The notes beneath the pieces are model-generated. The model saw only the letters and a program-made list of their open reading frames with translations. It was not told the DNA's origin and ran no database searches. A DNA stretch of 61,821 nt, taken from Soonwooa sp. (GTDB taxonomy: Bacteria; Bacteroidota; Bacteroidia; Flavobacteriales; Weeksellaceae). The stretch is taken from assembly GCF_030151385.1 (NCBI RefSeq), contig NZ_JASLDS010000058.1:1-61821 (forward strand), in the 5' to 3' direction. A program made the position numbers and the translations under genes. Of the stretch, positions 1 to 9,275 are shown one piece after another (positions within the stretch are counted from its first letter, which is position 1; every line of letters begins with the position of its first letter).

Positions 1-169
1 AATGTTATGTGACAAATTTAATTTTATTTTCAAAAAAGCAAAACAATTATTGAGTTTTTTTAATGCTTTTTAGCTTAAACAAAGATTTTTCTTAATGTTT
101 TCATAAAATGCTTTTCTTTTTGAAAATTTAGAACTAAAAATAAAATTTTCTTAGCAAGTTATCAATCGA

Positions 170-1276
170 TTAATAATTGGAGCAAGAATAATTCTTACCC
201 GAATGCGATTTTATATATCCCAAAAGTTCCATTTCCAAAAGAATATTGAGAAGTTCTTGGGAATTTTTATCTGTTTTGTCTAAAAGTTCGTCAAAAGAAA
301 TACTAATTTTCTCTTGTATTAAATGGTATATTTCGAGTTGTATTGGATTGTCAATACTGGGAATTTCGAATTGTTCAAAAAGATTTCCGATTTCCATTTG
401 ATTTGTAAAACAAGCTTGCACCAAATCTGATATAGAATGGATAATCTGCGCTTTGTTTTGAGAAATAAGAAGATTACAACCTTGACTGTATTTGTCAGTG
501 AGTTTCCCTGGAAGTGCAAAAACATCACGATTATAATCGTTGGCAAAGTTTGCGGTATTCATAGATCCGCCACCAAATGCCGATTCTACAATAATGCATT
601 GTTGAGAAAGCCCTGCAATAATGCGGTTGCGTTGCAAGAAATGTTCGCGGTCGGGTTTTGATTTAGAAGTGTATTCGGAAATAATGGCGCCACCGTTTTC
701 GATGATTAGATGTGATAATCGATGGTGTTTTGACGGATAAATCATGTGAAGTCCATGTGCCAAAACGGCAAGCGTCGGAATTTCTAATTGTAAAGATTTT
801 TCGTGAACTTGTGCATCAACACCATAAGCCAAACCGCTGACTGTTGCTGCATTCTTGGATTTTATCTCTGTTAAAAATTCGTCGATAAATTGCTTACCAT
901 AACTTGTAATATTGCGAGTCCCAACGATACTAATGTTTCTGGTTTTCTTTGGTAATTGTCCTTTTACAAACAATAATGCTGGTGCATCTGGACACTCTTT
1001 CAGTAAAGTTGGATATGCTTTATCATTAATGCTGATAATCTGGATTTTGTTTTTCTGACAAAACTTTAGTTCCGAAGCGGCAAAGTCGAGATGTTTCTCC
1101 GATCCGATTTCCTCAACACGTTTATCACCAATCCCGAAAATTTGTTTTAGTTCAGACTTTGGGAGTTGCCATACGTTTTCGGCAGAACCAAATTCGTCGA
1201 TAAGTTTTCGAAAATTAAGATTCCCAAGTTGATGGCAACTTTTTAGTGCTACAGCGTATAGATGCTCATTGTTCAT
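170..1276 (-). CDS. dprA: DNA-processing protein DprA
   Basis: DprA binds single-stranded DNA taken up during transformation and loads RecA in the cytoplasm. The 368-residue protein has the family's Rossmann-like core: IVGTR at about residues 117-121, then SGLAYGVDAQVH, the AVLAHGL and YPSKHHRL segments, the ISEY stretch, and the RNRIIAGLS and GGGSMNTA motifs. The N-terminal 100 residues look like a helix-hairpin/SAM-like region and the C-terminus like the small winged-helix domain seen in many DprA proteins. It follows the rhomboid gene by 30 bases on the same strand and is probably cotranscribed with it. No other competence gene is in the window, so transformation itself is not shown. Confidence 0.95.
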   Translation of the reverse strand: MNNEHLYAVALKSCHQLGNLNFRKLIDEFGSAENVWQLPKSELKQIFGIGDKRVEEIGSEKHLDFAASELKFCQKNKIQIISINDKAYPTLLKECPDAPALLFVKGQLPKKTRNISIVGTRNITSYGKQFIDEFLTEIKSKNAATVSGLAYGVDAQVHEKSLQLEIPTLAVLAHGLHMIYPSKHHRLSHLIIENGGAIISEYTSKSKPDREHFLQRNRIIAGLSQQCIIVESAFGGGSMNTANFANDYNRDVFALPGKLTDKYSQGCNLLISQNKAQIIHSISDLVQACFTNQMEIGNLFEQFEIPSIDNPIQLEIYHLIQEKISISFDELLDKTDKNSQELLNILLEMELLGYIKSHSGKNYSCSNY

Positions 1277-1306
1277 CAGCTTAGGATTTTGAAAAAGAAA
1301 TTAATA

Positions 1307-2077
1307 CTATTCTCTTCGTCTTATCTCGTCCAGATGATCCCAAATATTATCTTTGGGTTTTTGTGGTAGCTCAAGAAAGTCGTCAGGGAAATTTTCTTTG
1401 TATTCTTGCCACATTTTATCGTCCTTTTCACTGTAATAATTCGGAAATTCCCAAATGAATTTTTTCTTTTTCTCACCGTATTTTCTAAACAAAAACGCGA
1501 GAATAACGCCAACCAAGCCTCCTGCGAGATGCGACTGCCAAGATATTCTGCTTGGCTCCTGTAAGTTACTAAATAATTCTTCAGGTAGCATACCCCAAAC
1601 CAAACTTCCGTAATATAATGCAACCAATAACGAAATGGTTAGGAGTTTCATATTCCATCTAAAGATTCCGCTGAAGAATAAAAAGAATGCTAAAACATAG
1701 ACCAAACCACTCGCACCGATGATACAAGCATAATTCCATTGTCCTGTAAAAATATCAACTGGAGGAAGTAGCCAAACAAGAAGCCCCGTGCTAATCCAAC
1801 CAATGCCTAGAATTTTGTCAGCAATTGTTGGATAAAATTGATACAACAAAAATAAAAGTACTGCAATGGGAACACTATTTCCGAAAATATGATCGAGACT
1901 GCCATGAAGAAATGGCGAGGTAATAATTCCTAAAAGTCCGTCAGGCATCAACGGAATAATGGCACCTGAGCAATTGCTGAAAAAGCCAATGTTTTGCAGC
2001 GCATATCCAATCCACATCAATGCTAGGATTATGATCGGAACGACAAATGCTTTTCTGTTGATACTTTGTTTTATCAT
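1307..2077 (-). CDS. Rhomboid family intramembrane serine protease
   Basis: Rhomboids cleave transmembrane segments of other proteins within the inner membrane. This 256-residue protein has about six hydrophobic segments, the catalytic GASG motif with Ser near residue 123, the matching His near residue 183 in SHLAGG, and the FLHGSLDHIFGN loop that resembles the family's HxxxN region. The charged C-terminal tail of about 60 residues is cytoplasmic by prediction. Substrates cannot be inferred. It is the first gene of a likely two-gene unit with dprA. The region between its start and the divergent gene at 2229 must carry both promoters. Confidence 0.9.
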   Translation of the reverse strand: MIKQSINRKAFVVPIIILALMWIGYALQNIGFFSNCSGAIIPLMPDGLLGIITSPFLHGSLDHIFGNSVPIAVLLFLLYQFYPTIADKILGIGWISTGLLVWLLPPVDIFTGQWNYACIIGASGLVYVLAFFLFFSGIFRWNMKLLTISLLVALYYGSLVWGMLPEELFSNLQEPSRISWQSHLAGGLVGVILAFLFRKYGEKKKKFIWEFPNYYSEKDDKMWQEYKENFPDDFLELPQKPKDNIWDHLDEIRRRE

Positions 2078-2196
2078 GCTTTTGCTAAGTCAAATTGGTT
2101 GCCAAAGAACGGATTAGGAAATTCTGTCCATTTTTTAGAAAATAAAAGCTGTGTTAAATATTTTAATTAAAAAAAATCTAATTATTTATTTTGTAT

Positions 2197-2204
2197 TAAT
2201 TTTG
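2197..2204 (+). promoter_or_regulatory. Bacteroidota -7 element for the DUF3078 pair
   Basis: The sequence TAATTTTG matches the TAnnTTTG -7 consensus of Bacteroidota promoters. It lies 24 bases before the ATG at 2229, giving a leader of about 15-20 bases. No convincing -33 TTG is visible. It argues against the upstream in-frame ATG at 2151, which would lie upstream of the transcript start. Confidence 0.5.
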
Positions 2205-2228
2205 CAGGTTATTAGATGGATTATTAGG

Positions 2229-3335
2229 ATGAAGAAATTACTATTACTAGTATTTTTAGGATTAAATTTAATGTTATTTTCTCAAAAGAAACCAGACTTA
2301 ACAAAGATTATCGACTCTATTGCACAAGCCAACTGGACTGCTGCAAATAAGGAGTTGGATAGTATTGATGCGACTTCGATTTCGAATATTAAAGTAGCTA
2401 AAAAGTCTGACACAGTTATTTTTGAAAAAGTGCCACAATTGTCTGTTCAGGATATGCCAATAACGCCTTACGCTATGTTGAATACCGTTGAAGCACAACG
2501 TTGGTTTATTTTCGGACAAAACAGTTTGATATTTAATCAATCTTCATTTTCTAATTGGTATGCTGGAGGAAATGACAATATTGGTGTTATTGGAAAAGTG
2601 AACTACAATTTTAACTATAAGTCAGGTAAACATTTTCTAGAAAATAATGTACAATTGGGTTATGGTTTTGTGTCGTCAACGGGACAATCGACAAGAAAAA
2701 CCGAAGACTATATTAATATTTCATCCAATTACGGATATGATTTAGGGTCTAATTATTATCTATCAACAGGATTTCAATTTGCGACACAGTTTGGAGCTGG
2801 ATATAATTATTCTTTGACACCCGATCCGACCTATAGCGACCGCGTTTCCAAATTTATGGCGCCAGGATATCTTAATCTTGGTCTAGGTATTTCGTATAAC
2901 CCAACAGATAATTTTCAATTGGTGATGCGACCTATTAACGGAAAGTTTACCTTTGTCTTAGACCCTGATCTTCAGCAAGCTGGACGATTTGGTCTTGAAC
3001 GAGATGGACAAAGTATGCGAGCAGAGCTTGGTGCGATGGTTAACGCAACCTATCGTATCAACATTATAAAAGATATGACGCTTCTTAATAAGCTTAATCT
3101 CTTTTCTAATTATCTTCAACATTTTGAAAGAGTGGATATTGCATATTCTGCAGTGCTTAATCTGAAGTTCAATAGATTTATTAATACACTTGTGACTTTT
3201 GATATGGTCTACGATCACGATCAAATTGCAGGTTTACAAACCAAACAAACACTTGGTGTTGGATTGACATACAACTTTGGCTTCAAACTTGAAAGAGAAA
3301 AAAACAATAAAATAATTAATCCTTTTATTAAATAA
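2229..3335 (+). CDS. DUF3078 domain protein, probable outer-membrane-associated
   Basis: I recognise this as a Bacteroidota DUF3078 protein; its function is not established. Starting at 2229 it is 368 residues, begins with a clean signal peptide (MKKLLLLVFLGLNLMLFSQ), and its second half has alternating aromatic/polar strands and an NxFQLVMRPINGKFTFV-type segment, as expected for a beta-barrel-like fold. The frame is open back to an ATG at 2151, but that start lacks a signal sequence and precedes the promoter element at 2197. The next gene is a paralogue 8 bases downstream, so the two are probably cotranscribed. Relative to that copy it has about 70 extra residues between the signal peptide and the shared domain. 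Confidence 0.85.
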   Translation: MKKLLLLVFLGLNLMLFSQKKPDLTKIIDSIAQANWTAANKELDSIDATSISNIKVAKKSDTVIFEKVPQLSVQDMPITPYAMLNTVEAQRWFIFGQNSLIFNQSSFSNWYAGGNDNIGVIGKVNYNFNYKSGKHFLENNVQLGYGFVSSTGQSTRKTEDYINISSNYGYDLGSNYYLSTGFQFATQFGAGYNYSLTPDPTYSDRVSKFMAPGYLNLGLGISYNPTDNFQLVMRPINGKFTFVLDPDLQQAGRFGLERDGQSMRAELGAMVNATYRINIIKDMTLLNKLNLFSNYLQHFERVDIAYSAVLNLKFNRFINTLVTFDMVYDHDQIAGLQTKQTLGVGLTYNFGFKLEREKNNKIINPFIK

Positions 3336-3343
3336 TTACAAAC

Positions 3344-4255
3344 ATGAAAAAACTTTTATTTGCTTCATTATTCTTGACAGTTCTTGCAAAGGCGCAAGAC
3401 AACAAAGAAGTAGCAGTTGCTGACTCTACAAAGGCGTGGTCAATTGTTGGTCAAAACACATTAATGCTTAACCAAGCGGCTTTCTCCAATTGGGTTGGTG
3501 GTGGTGCTAACAACGTTGGTTGGTTAGCAGGTGTTAACTACAATATGACTTATGAAAAAGACAAAGACCTTTGGGAAAACATTGTGATTCTTGGTTACGG
3601 TATGAACAATACACAAGGGATGGGAAATCGTAAAACGCAAGATGTTATCAACCTTTCGACCAATTTTGGTAGACAGATTGCGGGACATTGGTACGCTTCT
3701 GCTGGTGCTAGTTTGTTAACACAATTTGCTGCAGGTTATGCTGATGGTAACAATCCTGATGCTGCGAAGATTTCTAATTTTATGGCGCCCGGCTATGTTA
3801 ATGTTGGTGCAGGTTTCACATACAAACCAAATGACAACTTTACAATGACGTTGCGTCCTGCAAATGCTAGATGGACTTTTGTAGGTGATAAAGATTTACA
3901 ATATGCAGGTAGTTATGGTCTAAAGCATGATGGCGATTCATCATTATTCCAATTCGGTTTCTTGGGAACAGCGCAATACAAATTGCAGATTATGGAAAAC
4001 ATCACCTTGATGAATACAGGATCTGTATTTTCTAACTACCTAGATCATCCAGATCGTTTGGTATTGGCGTATGGCGGTATCCTTAACATGAAAATCAATA
4101 AGTATATTTCTACACAAGTAACTTTGGATCTATTGTACGACCACAATCAAATCAAGAAAACGCAGTTAAAACAAACTTTAGGAATTGGTCTAGCTTACAA
4201 CATCGACAATGGTGTTAAACGTTCTGCTAAAAAAGACAACCAAACTTGGAAATAG
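3344..4255 (+). CDS. DUF3078 domain protein, second tandem copy
   Basis: This 303-residue paralogue of the preceding gene has a signal peptide ending near AKAQ. It shares the core motifs with its neighbour: QNTLMLNQAAFSNWVGGG against QNSLIFNQSSFSNWYAGG, KISNFMAPGYVNVG against KFMAPGYLNLG, and a C-terminal LYDHNQ...KQTLGIGLAYN ending. The strand-rich, aromatic-ended pattern fits an outer-membrane or periplasmic beta structure. Function is unknown. A strong hairpin terminator follows at 4282. Confidence 0.85.
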   Translation: MKKLLFASLFLTVLAKAQDNKEVAVADSTKAWSIVGQNTLMLNQAAFSNWVGGGANNVGWLAGVNYNMTYEKDKDLWENIVILGYGMNNTQGMGNRKTQDVINLSTNFGRQIAGHWYASAGASLLTQFAAGYADGNNPDAAKISNFMAPGYVNVGAGFTYKPNDNFTMTLRPANARWTFVGDKDLQYAGSYGLKHDGDSSLFQFGFLGTAQYKLQIMENITLMNTGSVFSNYLDHPDRLVLAYGGILNMKINKYISTQVTLDLLYDHNQIKKTQLKQTLGIGLAYNIDNGVKRSAKKDNQTWK

Positions 4256-4281
4256 TTTTTAACTAAATTTAAAACATATAA

Positions 4282-4310
4282 AAAGCGCTTTAGAATCTCT
4301 AGAGCGCTTT
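4282..4310. terminator. Bidirectional hairpin terminator
   Basis: A 13-pair stem (4282-4294 with 4298-4310, one G-U pair) with a three-base loop lies between the converging DUF3078 and msrA genes. A-rich and T-rich flanks on both sides allow it to act in both directions. Confidence 0.8.
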
Positions 4311-4316
4311 TGTATT

Positions 4317-4964
4317 TTATTCGGATTTCAGCATATTAAGCTCGCCAAAATGTTTTTTAAACTTCTGGATTTTTGGTCCAACCACCGCACTACAATATGG
4401 TTGTGTTGGATTGGCATTGTAATAACCTTGATGATAAGTTTCCGCAGCCCAAAACTTTTCGAAAGGAACTATTTCTGTTACATATTTTCCTTCCCATTCT
4501 TGTTTTGCTTCCGAATTTTTAAGAGAAACTTCAGCGTCTTGTTTTTGTTGTTCAGAATGATAAAAAATGACAGAACGGTATTGAGTACCAATGTCATTGC
4601 CTTGTCTGTTAAGCGTTGTCGGATTGTGCAAAAACCAAAATACTTCCAAGAGTTTTGAAAAAGAGATAATACTTGGATCGAATTTAATCTGCACAACTTC
4701 TGCATGACCTGTTTCGCCTGTACAAACTTCTTCGTAAGTCGGATTATCTTTGTGACCTCCCGAATATCCAGATGTTACACTTTCGACGCCTTTTAACATA
4801 TTGAAACAGCTTTCGACACACCAAAAACAGCCTCCTCCAATTGTTGCTAATTCCATTTTATGATTATTTTTAGGTTTAATATTTATTGTTTTCGATTTTG
4901 AATCTTGTCCATTACAACCGACAAATACGAGTAAAGTCAATATAAGTAACGCAAGATTTTTCAT
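4317..4964 (-). CDS. msrA: Peptide-methionine (S)-S-oxide reductase MsrA, lipoprotein form
   Basis: MsrA reduces the S-epimer of methionine sulfoxide in proteins. The catalytic motif GCFWC is present with the nucleophilic Cys near residue 46, followed by the GYSGGHKDNPTYEEVC and TGHAEVVQ stretches and the RSVIFYHSEQQ region of the family. The first 17 residues form a hydrophobic signal ending in FVGC, a plausible lipobox, so the enzyme is probably anchored in the cell envelope. The 215-residue length equals a normal MsrA plus this leader. It follows the ROK kinase gene by 31 bases on the same strand. Confidence 0.95.
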   Translation of the reverse strand: MKNLALLILTLLVFVGCNGQDSKSKTINIKPKNNHKMELATIGGGCFWCVESCFNMLKGVESVTSGYSGGHKDNPTYEEVCTGETGHAEVVQIKFDPSIISFSKLLEVFWFLHNPTTLNRQGNDIGTQYRSVIFYHSEQQKQDAEVSLKNSEAKQEWEGKYVTEIVPFEKFWAAETYHQGYYNANPTQPYCSAVVGPKIQKFKKHFGELNMLKSE

Positions 4965-4995
4965 TTAAAAAAGATTTAAAAAAGATAAAAAAAAA

Positions 4996-5961
4996 CTACT
5001 TTTCCCAAACCAATGCACTTGCTCCCAAAATGGCAGCATCGGCTTCGTCCAATTCGCTGGTTACTAACTTTACTTTGTCACGAAATACAGGTAAAAGATT
5101 TTTTTCCATGTGAAGTTTGGTTGGTTTTAGGATATAATCGCCAGCTTTTATAACACCACCAAAAAGTAATATCGCTTCTGGAGAAGAAAACATTACAAAA
5201 TTGGCCAATGCTTCTCCTAAAATTTGTCCAGTGTATCGAAAGACTTCGATTGCAACTTCATCGCCTTTTTTAGCACACTCATGGACTGTTTTGGAGTTTA
5301 TTTCTTCTTCAGGGAAGTTGTTTAACATAGAACTTGGAAACTCGGCGCGCATTTTTTTTGCAGTAATACTAATGCCAGACGCAGATGCATAAGCTTCTAG
5401 AGAACCTTCAGATCCTGTGCTCCAATGTTTTCGACCGCCAGGTTTCACAATGGTATGGCCCAATTCGCCAGCAAAACCGTCATGTCCATAGATCAATTGT
5501 CCATTGGAAATAATACCGCTACCAACGCCTGTTCCTAAAGTCATCATAATAAAATCCCGCATACCTCGCGCTGCGCCATACATCATTTCTCCTAATGCTG
5601 CAGCATTGGCATCATTGGTAATACTGCATGGTTTTTTGAATTCGGCAGAAATCATCTTTGCAAAAGGTATAATTCCTTTCCAAACTAGATTAGGAGCATC
5701 CTCGATTGTCCCATTGTAATAATTGGCATTAGGCGCACCAATACCAATGCCGCGGACATCAAGTTCTGGATGATTTTGTAATAGCGATTCGATATTGGTA
5801 TGAAGATCTTTGACAAAGTCTTCGATGTTTTCGTAATCGGTTGTTTTTAGGCTTCCTTTTTCGTGGATTTCGCCACGGTGATTAACGAGTCCGAATTTTG
5901 TATTTGTGCCGCCGATATCGATGCCGATTGCGACTTCGTTGGATAAATCTAGTAATGCCAT
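4996..5961 (-). CDS. ROK family sugar kinase (glucokinase-like)
   Basis: ROK kinases phosphorylate glucose or related sugars in the cytosol. The 321-residue protein has the N-terminal phosphate-binding IGIDIGGTNTKFG, the TNDANAAALGE segment with the catalytic Asp, the second phosphate motif LGTGVGSGI, and GELGHT with the metal-site His. The usual zinc-binding CxCGxxGCxE signature is replaced by GGRKHWSTGSEGSLEA, so no zinc cysteines remain at that place; the remaining fold motifs are intact, and I believe related Bacteroidota proteins share this. Substrate cannot be fixed from sequence. A GAAAGATA sequence just upstream (5975-5982) is one base from a minus-strand -7 element. Confidence 0.85.
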   Translation of the reverse strand: MALLDLSNEVAIGIDIGGTNTKFGLVNHRGEIHEKGSLKTTDYENIEDFVKDLHTNIESLLQNHPELDVRGIGIGAPNANYYNGTIEDAPNLVWKGIIPFAKMISAEFKKPCSITNDANAAALGEMMYGAARGMRDFIMMTLGTGVGSGIISNGQLIYGHDGFAGELGHTIVKPGGRKHWSTGSEGSLEAYASASGISITAKKMRAEFPSSMLNNFPEEEINSKTVHECAKKGDEVAIEVFRYTGQILGEALANFVMFSSPEAILLFGGVIKAGDYILKPTKLHMEKNLLPVFRDKVKLVTSELDEADAAILGASALVWEK

Positions 5962-6039
5962 CTTGTATTTTATCGAAAGATAAATTTAGTGAAAATCTTT
6001 GTCTTAAATTGGTTGTATTATTTTTATTTAAAACAAAAA

Positions 6040-6067
6040 AAACCGAAGAGATTGCGCTCTTCGGTTT
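6040..6067 (-). terminator. secA terminator
   Basis: An 11-pair stem (6040-6050 with 6057-6067) with a six-base loop lies 19 bases past the secA stop. Read on the minus strand it is followed by a run of eight T, the form of an intrinsic terminator. Confidence 0.85.
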
Positions 6068-6085
6068 GTGATATTTTGACAATTC

Positions 6086-9000
6086 TTATTGTACAGGGAT
6101 TTCGCCTTTATATAAGAATGAAATAACTTCTTTGTTAATCTTGTCAACCATTTCGCTAAACAAGAAGAAAGATTCTTGCTTGTAGATTACCAATGGATCT
6201 TTTTGCTCGTATACAGCACCTTGCGAAGATCTTCTTAAGTCATCCATTTCGCGTAAGTGTGTTTTCCAATTTTCATCGATGATTGCTAAAGAAATATTCT
6301 TTTCAAAATCTGTGATTAGACTTTCTCCTTTTGACTCATAAGCTTCTTTAAGGTCTGTTACAATTGTCATTGTTTTTGTACCATCGCTGAAAGGAACTTG
6401 GATCATCTTGAACATGCTACCTTGGTTAAGGAATACATTTTCTAAAATTGGATTTGCCTTTTCTTTAAGAAGTTCAAGTTTCATTTTGTAATCTTCTTGA
6501 GCACTTTTGAAAACTTTATCTACCAATGCTTTTTCTTGCAAGTTGTTGAACTCTTGCTCCGTCACTGGTGATTCCATTGTGAAATATTTAATTAAATCAA
6601 ATTCGAAATCTTTGAAGTTTCCGTTAGTTTTAGCAGAAGAAACAATTGAAGCCGAAGTATCATAAATCATGTTAACGATATCATACTTCAAGTGATCTCC
6701 AAATAAGGCGTTCTTTCTTCTCTTGTAGATTACGTCACGTTGCTTGTTCATAACGTCATCGTATTCTAGAAGTTTTTTACGAATACCGAAGTTGTTCTCT
6801 TCAACTTTTTTCTGTGCTCTTTCGATAGATCTAGAAATCATAGAATGCTGAATAACTTCACCTTCCTTATGACCCATTTTGTCCATCATTTTCGCAATTC
6901 TTTCGGAACCGAATAGACGCATCAAGTTATCTTCTAGTGAAACATAGAATTGTGATGATCCTGGATCCCCTTGACGTCCTGCACGACCTCTCAACTGTCT
7001 GTCAACACGTCTAGAGTCATGTCTTTCTGTACCAATAATTGCTAAACCTCCAGCATCTTTAACTTCAGAAAGTAACTTAATATCGGTACCACGACCTGCC
7101 ATGTTGGTTGCAATAGTTACAACACCTGGCTGTCCAGCACCAGCAACGATTTCTGCTTCTTTTTTATGCAATTTCGCATTCAATACTTGGTGCGGAATTT
7201 TCCTTAATTGTAATGCTCTAGAAAGCAATTGAGAAATTTCTACCGAAGTTGTCCCTACAAGAACTGGTCTTCCAGCAGCTGTTAATCTTTCAATCTCTTC
7301 AATTACAGCATTGTATTTTTCGCGATTTGTTTTGTACACCAAATCGTGTCTGTCATGTCTTTGGATTGGTCTGTTAGTTGGGATTACAACAACATCCAAT
7401 TTGTAGATTTCCCAAAGTTCGCCAGCTTCCGTTTCTGCTGTACCTGTCATACCTGCCAGCTTGTTGTACATACGGAAGTAGTTTTGTAAAGTAATTGTTG
7501 CGAAAGTTTGTGTTGCCGCTTCGATTTTTACATTTTCTTTTGCTTCAATCGCTTGGTGAAGACCGTCAGAATAACGACGACCATCCATAATACGACCTGT
7601 TTGCTCATCCACGATTTTTACCTCACCATCGATAACAACATATTCGTCATCTTTTTCGAAAAGCGTGTAAGCTTTCAACAATTGGTTAAGGGTATGGATA
7701 CGTTCTGATTTAACAGCGAAATCTCTGAACAATTCATCTTTTTTAGCGAATTCTTCTTCTTTTGTTAAACCTTGTTTTTCTAGTTCTGCTACTTCTGTAC
7801 CGATGTCTTGTAATACGAAGAAGTTAGGATCTTCGTTACCAGCAGACATATATTCTACACCTTTATCCGTAAGATCAATCTGATTGTTTTTTTCATCAAT
7901 CACAAAATAAAGATCTTTGTCAACGATAGGCATATCGCGGTTGTTGTCTTGCATATATTGCGCTTCAACTTTTTGAAGCAATGCACGGTTTCCGCTTTCT
8001 GATAAAAATTTAATTAAAGGACGAGATTTTGGAAGTCCTCTGTAAGCTTGTAATAGTTTGAAACCACCTTCTTTAGTATTTCCGTTAGCAATTAATTTTT
8101 TTGCTTCGTTAAAAATACCTGTGATGGTTCTTTTTTGGATATCAACGATACGATCGATTGATGGTTTTAAAACATCGAATTCTTGTCTGTCTCCTTGTGG
8201 AACTGGACCAGAAATAATCAGCGGTGTTCTTGCATCATCTACTAATACTGAGTCAACCTCATCGACAATGGCAAAGTTAAGTTCGCCTTGTACCAATTCT
8301 GTTGGTGATGCCACCATGTTATCTCTCAAGTAATCGAAACCAAATTCGTTGTTAGTTCCGTATGTAATACTTGATTGGTAAGCTTTTCTTCTTGCGTCAG
8401 AGTTCGGTTGGTGATTATCGATACAATCGATGCTCATCCCATGGAACATATATAAAGGACCCATCCAAGCCGAGTCACGTTTTGCAAGGTAATCGTTAAC
8501 CGTTACAACGTGTACACCACGACCAGGAAGTGCATTAAGGTAAATAGGAAGTGTTCCTACCAAAGTTTTACCTTCACCAGTTGCCATCTCCGCAATTTTA
8601 CCAGAGTGCAATACGATACCACCGATAAACTGTGTATCATAGTGTACCATATCCCAAGTAATTGGCGTACCAGCAGCGTCCCATTGGTTTTTCCAAACCG
8701 CAGTGTCGCCATCTAGCTCAACGAAATCTCTTGTTGCAGCCAACTCTCTATCCCAATCCGATGCTTTCACACGGATAGAGCCATTTTGAGCAAGACGTCT
8801 AGAAGTTTCTTTTAATAAAGCAAAAGCTTCTGGAAGAACTTCATTAAGGACTTTTTCTTCAACTTGATAAGAATCTTTTTTAAGACTTTCTATCTTAGTG
8901 AATAGTGACTCCTTTTCGTCAACATCATTAGAATTTTTAATTTGTTCTTGTACAGTGTTAATCTGCTCTGTAATAGAAGCTGTAGCAGTTTTGATTTTTG

Positions 9001-9160
9001 ATCTAAATTCTTCAGTCTTCTCTCTCAGTCCATCGTCCGTCAGTTGTTGGATGTTAGGCTCTACAGCCTTAATCTTGTTAACAACTTTTTTTACTTCTTT
9101 TAAGTCCTTTGCGTTTTTGTCACCCAAAAAACTTTTAAGAACACTATTTAAAAAACTCAT
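6086..9160 (-). CDS. secA: Preprotein translocase ATPase SecA
   Basis: SecA is the cytoplasmic motor that drives unfolded secretory proteins through SecYEG. The 1024-residue protein contains MATGEGKT (Walker A, Lys near residue 198), the DEVDS Walker B, the preprotein cross-linking region, GTTSVEISQLLS and ATNMAGRGTDI of the second nucleotide-binding domain, the QLRGRAGRQGDPG arginine-finger motif, and the helical scaffold and wing. It is longer than the E. coli protein because of insertions, one around residues 60-105 that looks coiled. It ends in KGEIPVQ without the C-terminal cysteine-rich zinc motif that binds SecB in proteobacteria. Confidence 0.98.
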   Translation of the reverse strand: MSFLNSVLKSFLGDKNAKDLKEVKKVVNKIKAVEPNIQQLTDDGLREKTEEFRSKIKTATASITEQINTVQEQIKNSNDVDEKESLFTKIESLKKDSYQVEEKVLNEVLPEAFALLKETSRRLAQNGSIRVKASDWDRELAATRDFVELDGDTAVWKNQWDAAGTPITWDMVHYDTQFIGGIVLHSGKIAEMATGEGKTLVGTLPIYLNALPGRGVHVVTVNDYLAKRDSAWMGPLYMFHGMSIDCIDNHQPNSDARRKAYQSSITYGTNNEFGFDYLRDNMVASPTELVQGELNFAIVDEVDSVLVDDARTPLIISGPVPQGDRQEFDVLKPSIDRIVDIQKRTITGIFNEAKKLIANGNTKEGGFKLLQAYRGLPKSRPLIKFLSESGNRALLQKVEAQYMQDNNRDMPIVDKDLYFVIDEKNNQIDLTDKGVEYMSAGNEDPNFFVLQDIGTEVAELEKQGLTKEEEFAKKDELFRDFAVKSERIHTLNQLLKAYTLFEKDDEYVVIDGEVKIVDEQTGRIMDGRRYSDGLHQAIEAKENVKIEAATQTFATITLQNYFRMYNKLAGMTGTAETEAGELWEIYKLDVVVIPTNRPIQRHDRHDLVYKTNREKYNAVIEEIERLTAAGRPVLVGTTSVEISQLLSRALQLRKIPHQVLNAKLHKKEAEIVAGAGQPGVVTIATNMAGRGTDIKLLSEVKDAGGLAIIGTERHDSRRVDRQLRGRAGRQGDPGSSQFYVSLEDNLMRLFGSERIAKMMDKMGHKEGEVIQHSMISRSIERAQKKVEENNFGIRKKLLEYDDVMNKQRDVIYKRRKNALFGDHLKYDIVNMIYDTSASIVSSAKTNGNFKDFEFDLIKYFTMESPVTEQEFNNLQEKALVDKVFKSAQEDYKMKLELLKEKANPILENVFLNQGSMFKMIQVPFSDGTKTMTIVTDLKEAYESKGESLITDFEKNISLAIIDENWKTHLREMDDLRRSSQGAVYEQKDPLVIYKQESFFLFSEMVDKINKEVISFLYKGEIPVQ

Positions 9161-9240
9161 TATCTATTGATTTTTTCGTCAGGAATCCTCCTTAATTTTT
9201 GAAGAAAACCGAATGTCTTCTTCGTTAATAATTCAGTGAA

Positions 9241-9263
9241 GCCTTTGGAGGTTGTCCAAAGGC
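9241..9263. other. Intergenic hairpin between DUF2795 gene and secA
   Basis: A perfect 9-pair inverted repeat (9241-9249 with 9255-9263) with a five-base loop lies 12 bases after the DUF2795 stop and about 80 bases before secA. It lacks a T-run on the minus strand, so it may be a weak terminator, an RNA-processing site or a leader structure for secA. Confidence 0.4.
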
Positions 9264-9275
9264 ATTATTATAATA

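Noticed and set aside
1..169. Possible gene or RNA in the first 169 bases
   Set aside because: AT-rich with no hairpin, promoter element or open frame that could be supported.
2151..2228. Upstream start of the first DUF3078 gene at 2151
   Set aside because: It precedes a good -7 element at 2197 and places 26 extra residues before a clean signal peptide.
6086..9160. Plus-strand open frames inside secA and mfd
   Set aside because: They are shadows of long conserved genes, with no promoter, ribosome-binding context or recognisable product.
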